Origin: Spirochaetota bacterium
Lineage (GTDB): Bacteria > Spirochaetota > Spirochaetia > Treponematales > Rectinemataceae
NCBI GenBank assembly: GCA_023421875.1
Contig: JAEZSM010000106.1
Span: 1-6,710, forward strand
Direction: 5' to 3'
DNA length: 6,710 nt
Part shown: positions 5,464 through 6,710 of the stretch, piece after piece
Numbering within the stretch: the first letter of the stretch is position 1
How the letters are laid out: each line of letters starts with the position of its first letter
The notes under the pieces: generated by a model
Told to the model about the DNA's origin: nothing
Databases searched by the model: none
The model's input: the letters and a program-made list of their open reading frames with translations, nothing else
Program-made: the position numbers and the translations under genes

Positions 5464-6510
5464 ATGGAGATACTGATCACCGGCGGATTCGGTAATGTGG
5501 GACGAAGCGCCGTAAAGGCTTGCATCGCCGCTGGCCACAGGGTGACGATTCTGGAAAGCCCCCAGGCCATGGCAAAGACAGACGCAGGACTGCGCAGGAT
5601 GCTCCGCTCCCCCTGGAGAGATTGTACGGTCCTTTTCTGCGACCTGAGAAAACTAGAGGACGTTCGGAACGCATTATCGTCATTCGATAAAGGTCCGGAC
5701 GCGGTCATACACCTTGCGGCCCTGATTCCCCCGGCGGCGGATCGGGATGAGGCAAAAACCTGGGAAGTCAATGTCGGGGGAACAAAAAACCTTATCGAAT
5801 CCTGTATGGCGCTTTCCAAGCCTCCGCGCTTTATTCTGGCATCCAGCATCGCCACCTACGGGGATAGACTCCAGGATTTCTGGATCAAGATCGGCGACAA
5901 GCTCAAACCGACAGAAATCTATAGCCGCACCAAGGTGGAGTGTGAAAAAATGGTGAAGGCTTCAGGCCTCGAGTATGCAATCCTGCGCCTATCCTATGTT
6001 GTCTGGGCCAAGTGGCTGCCCTTCGATCCCATGCTCTTCGCCATGCCCTTGGAAACCCGCCTGGAGGTCGTCCACACCGAAGACGCAGGCCGCGCCTTTG
6101 CCGCCGCCGCCGAGCTTCCCGCCGCCGCGGGCAGAACCCTTAACATCGGCGGCGGCCCTCTCTGCCGCACCTCGTTCAGGGCATTTCTAGACAGGATATT
6201 CCGCTACTACGGCCTGGGCGATTCCTCCTTCCTGCCCCCGGAAGTCTTCGCCACCGCGAATTTTCACTGCGGCTGGTACGCCGACTCCGACCAGGCAGAG
6301 GAATTGCTGCATTTTAGAAGAAAAACTCTGGAGGACTACTACGAGGAAGTCCGCTGGGAAACAAGGCTTATCGCCCCCTTGGCCGCTCTAGCGGCGCCGG
6401 CGGTGCGGCGCTGGCTCATCAAAAAGAGTCCTTATGCTAAAGTCAGGGCTAAAGCTCGGGCAGGGCGCGTCCAAGGGTTGCTTCGACTGTCGAGACAAGA
6501 AAAGCGATAA
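5464..6510 (+). CDS. NAD(P)-dependent epimerase/dehydratase, extended SDR family
   Basis: This is a Rossmann-fold enzyme of the extended short-chain dehydrogenase family, which usually acts on nucleotide sugars or similar carbonyl/alcohol substrates; the substrate cannot be read from sequence. The cofactor loop is TGGFGNVG (6-13), and a strand ending in AGHRVTILES (23-32) follows. VIHLAALIPP (81-90) and NVGGTKNL (103-110) are standard landmarks. The active site has ILASSIATYG (124-133) with a candidate catalytic Ser at 127 or 128, and the YSRTK motif with Y153 and K157. EVVHTEDAGRAFAAA (201-215) corresponds to the V(H)xxDVA motif, and LNIGGG (226-231) to the later strand. The last 45 or so residues are unusual: a hydrophobic helix at about 302-318 (LIAPLAALAAPAVRRWL), then a strongly basic tail ending RLSRQEKR. 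Length is 348, a little above the typical 310-330. Its own promoter and GGAGG site suggest independent transcription. Its 3' end overlaps the convergent gene by 62 bp. Confidence 0.85.
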   Translation: MEILITGGFGNVGRSAVKACIAAGHRVTILESPQAMAKTDAGLRRMLRSPWRDCTVLFCDLRKLEDVRNALSSFDKGPDAVIHLAALIPPAADRDEAKTWEVNVGGTKNLIESCMALSKPPRFILASSIATYGDRLQDFWIKIGDKLKPTEIYSRTKVECEKMVKASGLEYAILRLSYVVWAKWLPFDPMLFAMPLETRLEVVHTEDAGRAFAAAAELPAAAGRTLNIGGGPLCRTSFRAFLDRIFRYYGLGDSSFLPPEVFATANFHCGWYADSDQAEELLHFRRKTLEDYYEEVRWETRLIAPLAALAAPAVRRWLIKKSPYAKVRAKARAGRVQGLLRLSRQEKR

Positions 6511-6710
6511 TCTCGCCGACTCCAATACCCATATCGATCCTCCTGCTCAGGCGCAGGGACTCCAGACTCCCCAGGAGCATCACCAGAAGCCCCGCCTCCA
6601 GCTCGGGAATGGCGGTCCGCAGACTCTGCCCGTTTTCCGCTACGCACTCGCCGATGATCGAAGCGATAAGGGAGGCCAGGGAGTCCAGTTTTTCCTTGAG
6701 CCGGGTCGCG
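6449..6710 (-). CDS. C-terminal fragment of a probable TetR-type regulator (cut by window edge)
   Basis: A frame open from the right edge to a TAG at 6451-6449 encodes 86 residues. The sequence has a helical pattern: TRLKEKLDSLASLIASIIGE (2-21), ENGQSLRTAIPELEAGLLVM (25-44), LLGSLESLRLSRR (45-57), and GVGEIIAFLVSTVEATLGRA (63-82). Amphipathic helices joined by short turns, ending in a helix of the form IIAFLVSTVEATLG, resemble the ligand-binding/dimerisation half of TetR/AcrR regulators. The DNA-binding N-terminus lies outside the window, so this is a weak family call; another all-helical protein is possible. That the frame codes is better supported, because third positions are GC-rich and it is leucine-rich with many CTG codons. 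A competing minus-strand frame at 6432-6647 gives an Arg/Gly/Ser-rich low-quality product. The gene converges on the epimerase gene and overlaps its last 62 bp. Confidence 0.6.
   Translation of the reverse strand, partial: ATRLKEKLDSLASLIASIIGECVAENGQSLRTAIPELEAGLLVMLLGSLESLRLSRRIDMGIGVGEIIAFLVSTVEATLGRALPEL

Noticed and set aside
5370..5855. A 161-residue minus-strand open frame covering the epimerase start and promoter.
   Set aside because: It runs antisense through the cofactor-binding region of a clear SDR gene and through its promoter; the product is Ser/Arg-rich and has no motif.
6432..6647. A 71-residue minus-strand open frame near the right end.
   Set aside because: It is a shadow of the frame that ends at 6449, which gives a far more protein-like helical sequence.
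1..6710. A search by eye for tRNA or rRNA genes, CRISPR arrays, insertion sequences, direct repeats, toxin-antitoxin pairs or defence genes.
   Set aside because: Nothing was found. Coding sequence covers nearly the whole window, and the only gaps of note (76 and 131 bp) are too short for an array or element and contain no repeat.

Overview
The window looks like chromosomal housekeeping DNA from a spirochaete of the Treponema/Spirochaeta type. GC content is moderately high, roughly 55-60% by eye, with GC-rich third codon positions. The best taxonomic clue is the alanyl-tRNA synthetase. It is about 598 residues instead of about 870, lacks the C-terminal C-Ala domain and the beta-barrel before the editing domain, and has CGGPH in place of the usual CGGTH. 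This compact form is known from Treponema and Borrelia. A DXP synthase implies the MEP isoprenoid route, which fits treponemes and not Borrelia, whose isoprenoids come from mevalonate. The lineage is an inference; no rRNA or tRNA gene is present to confirm it.

Layout. Positions 1-3068 carry a tight minus-strand operon, read right to left: dxs (MEP pathway entry enzyme), folP (dihydropteroate synthase, starting inside the end of dxs), and the start of cdaA (membrane diadenylate cyclase, cut by the left edge). Positions 3145-3534 hold a plus-strand gene for a 129-residue protein I do not recognise. It diverges from dxs across 76 bp and meets alaS tail to tail with one base between the stop codons. 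alaS fills 3536-5332 on the minus strand. A 131-bp divergent region (5333-5463) contains a good sigma70-type promoter and Shine-Dalgarno site for a plus-strand SDR-type NAD(P)-binding epimerase/dehydratase (5464-6510). The last 62 bp of that gene overlap, tail to tail, the end of a minus-strand gene that runs off the right edge. That fragment resembles the C-terminal half of a TetR-type regulator.

Function. The left operon places precursor supply (isoprenoids, folate) upstream of a c-di-AMP synthase on one transcript, with overlaps that suggest translational coupling. No mobile element, CRISPR array, RNA gene or defence system is visible. I found no convincing new biological system. The most interesting points are the compact AlaRS, candidate leaderless promoters in front of alaS and the unknown gene (with a weaker one at dxs), the unknown 129-residue protein, the overlapping convergent gene pair at the right end, and an unexplained basic C-terminal tail on the epimerase.
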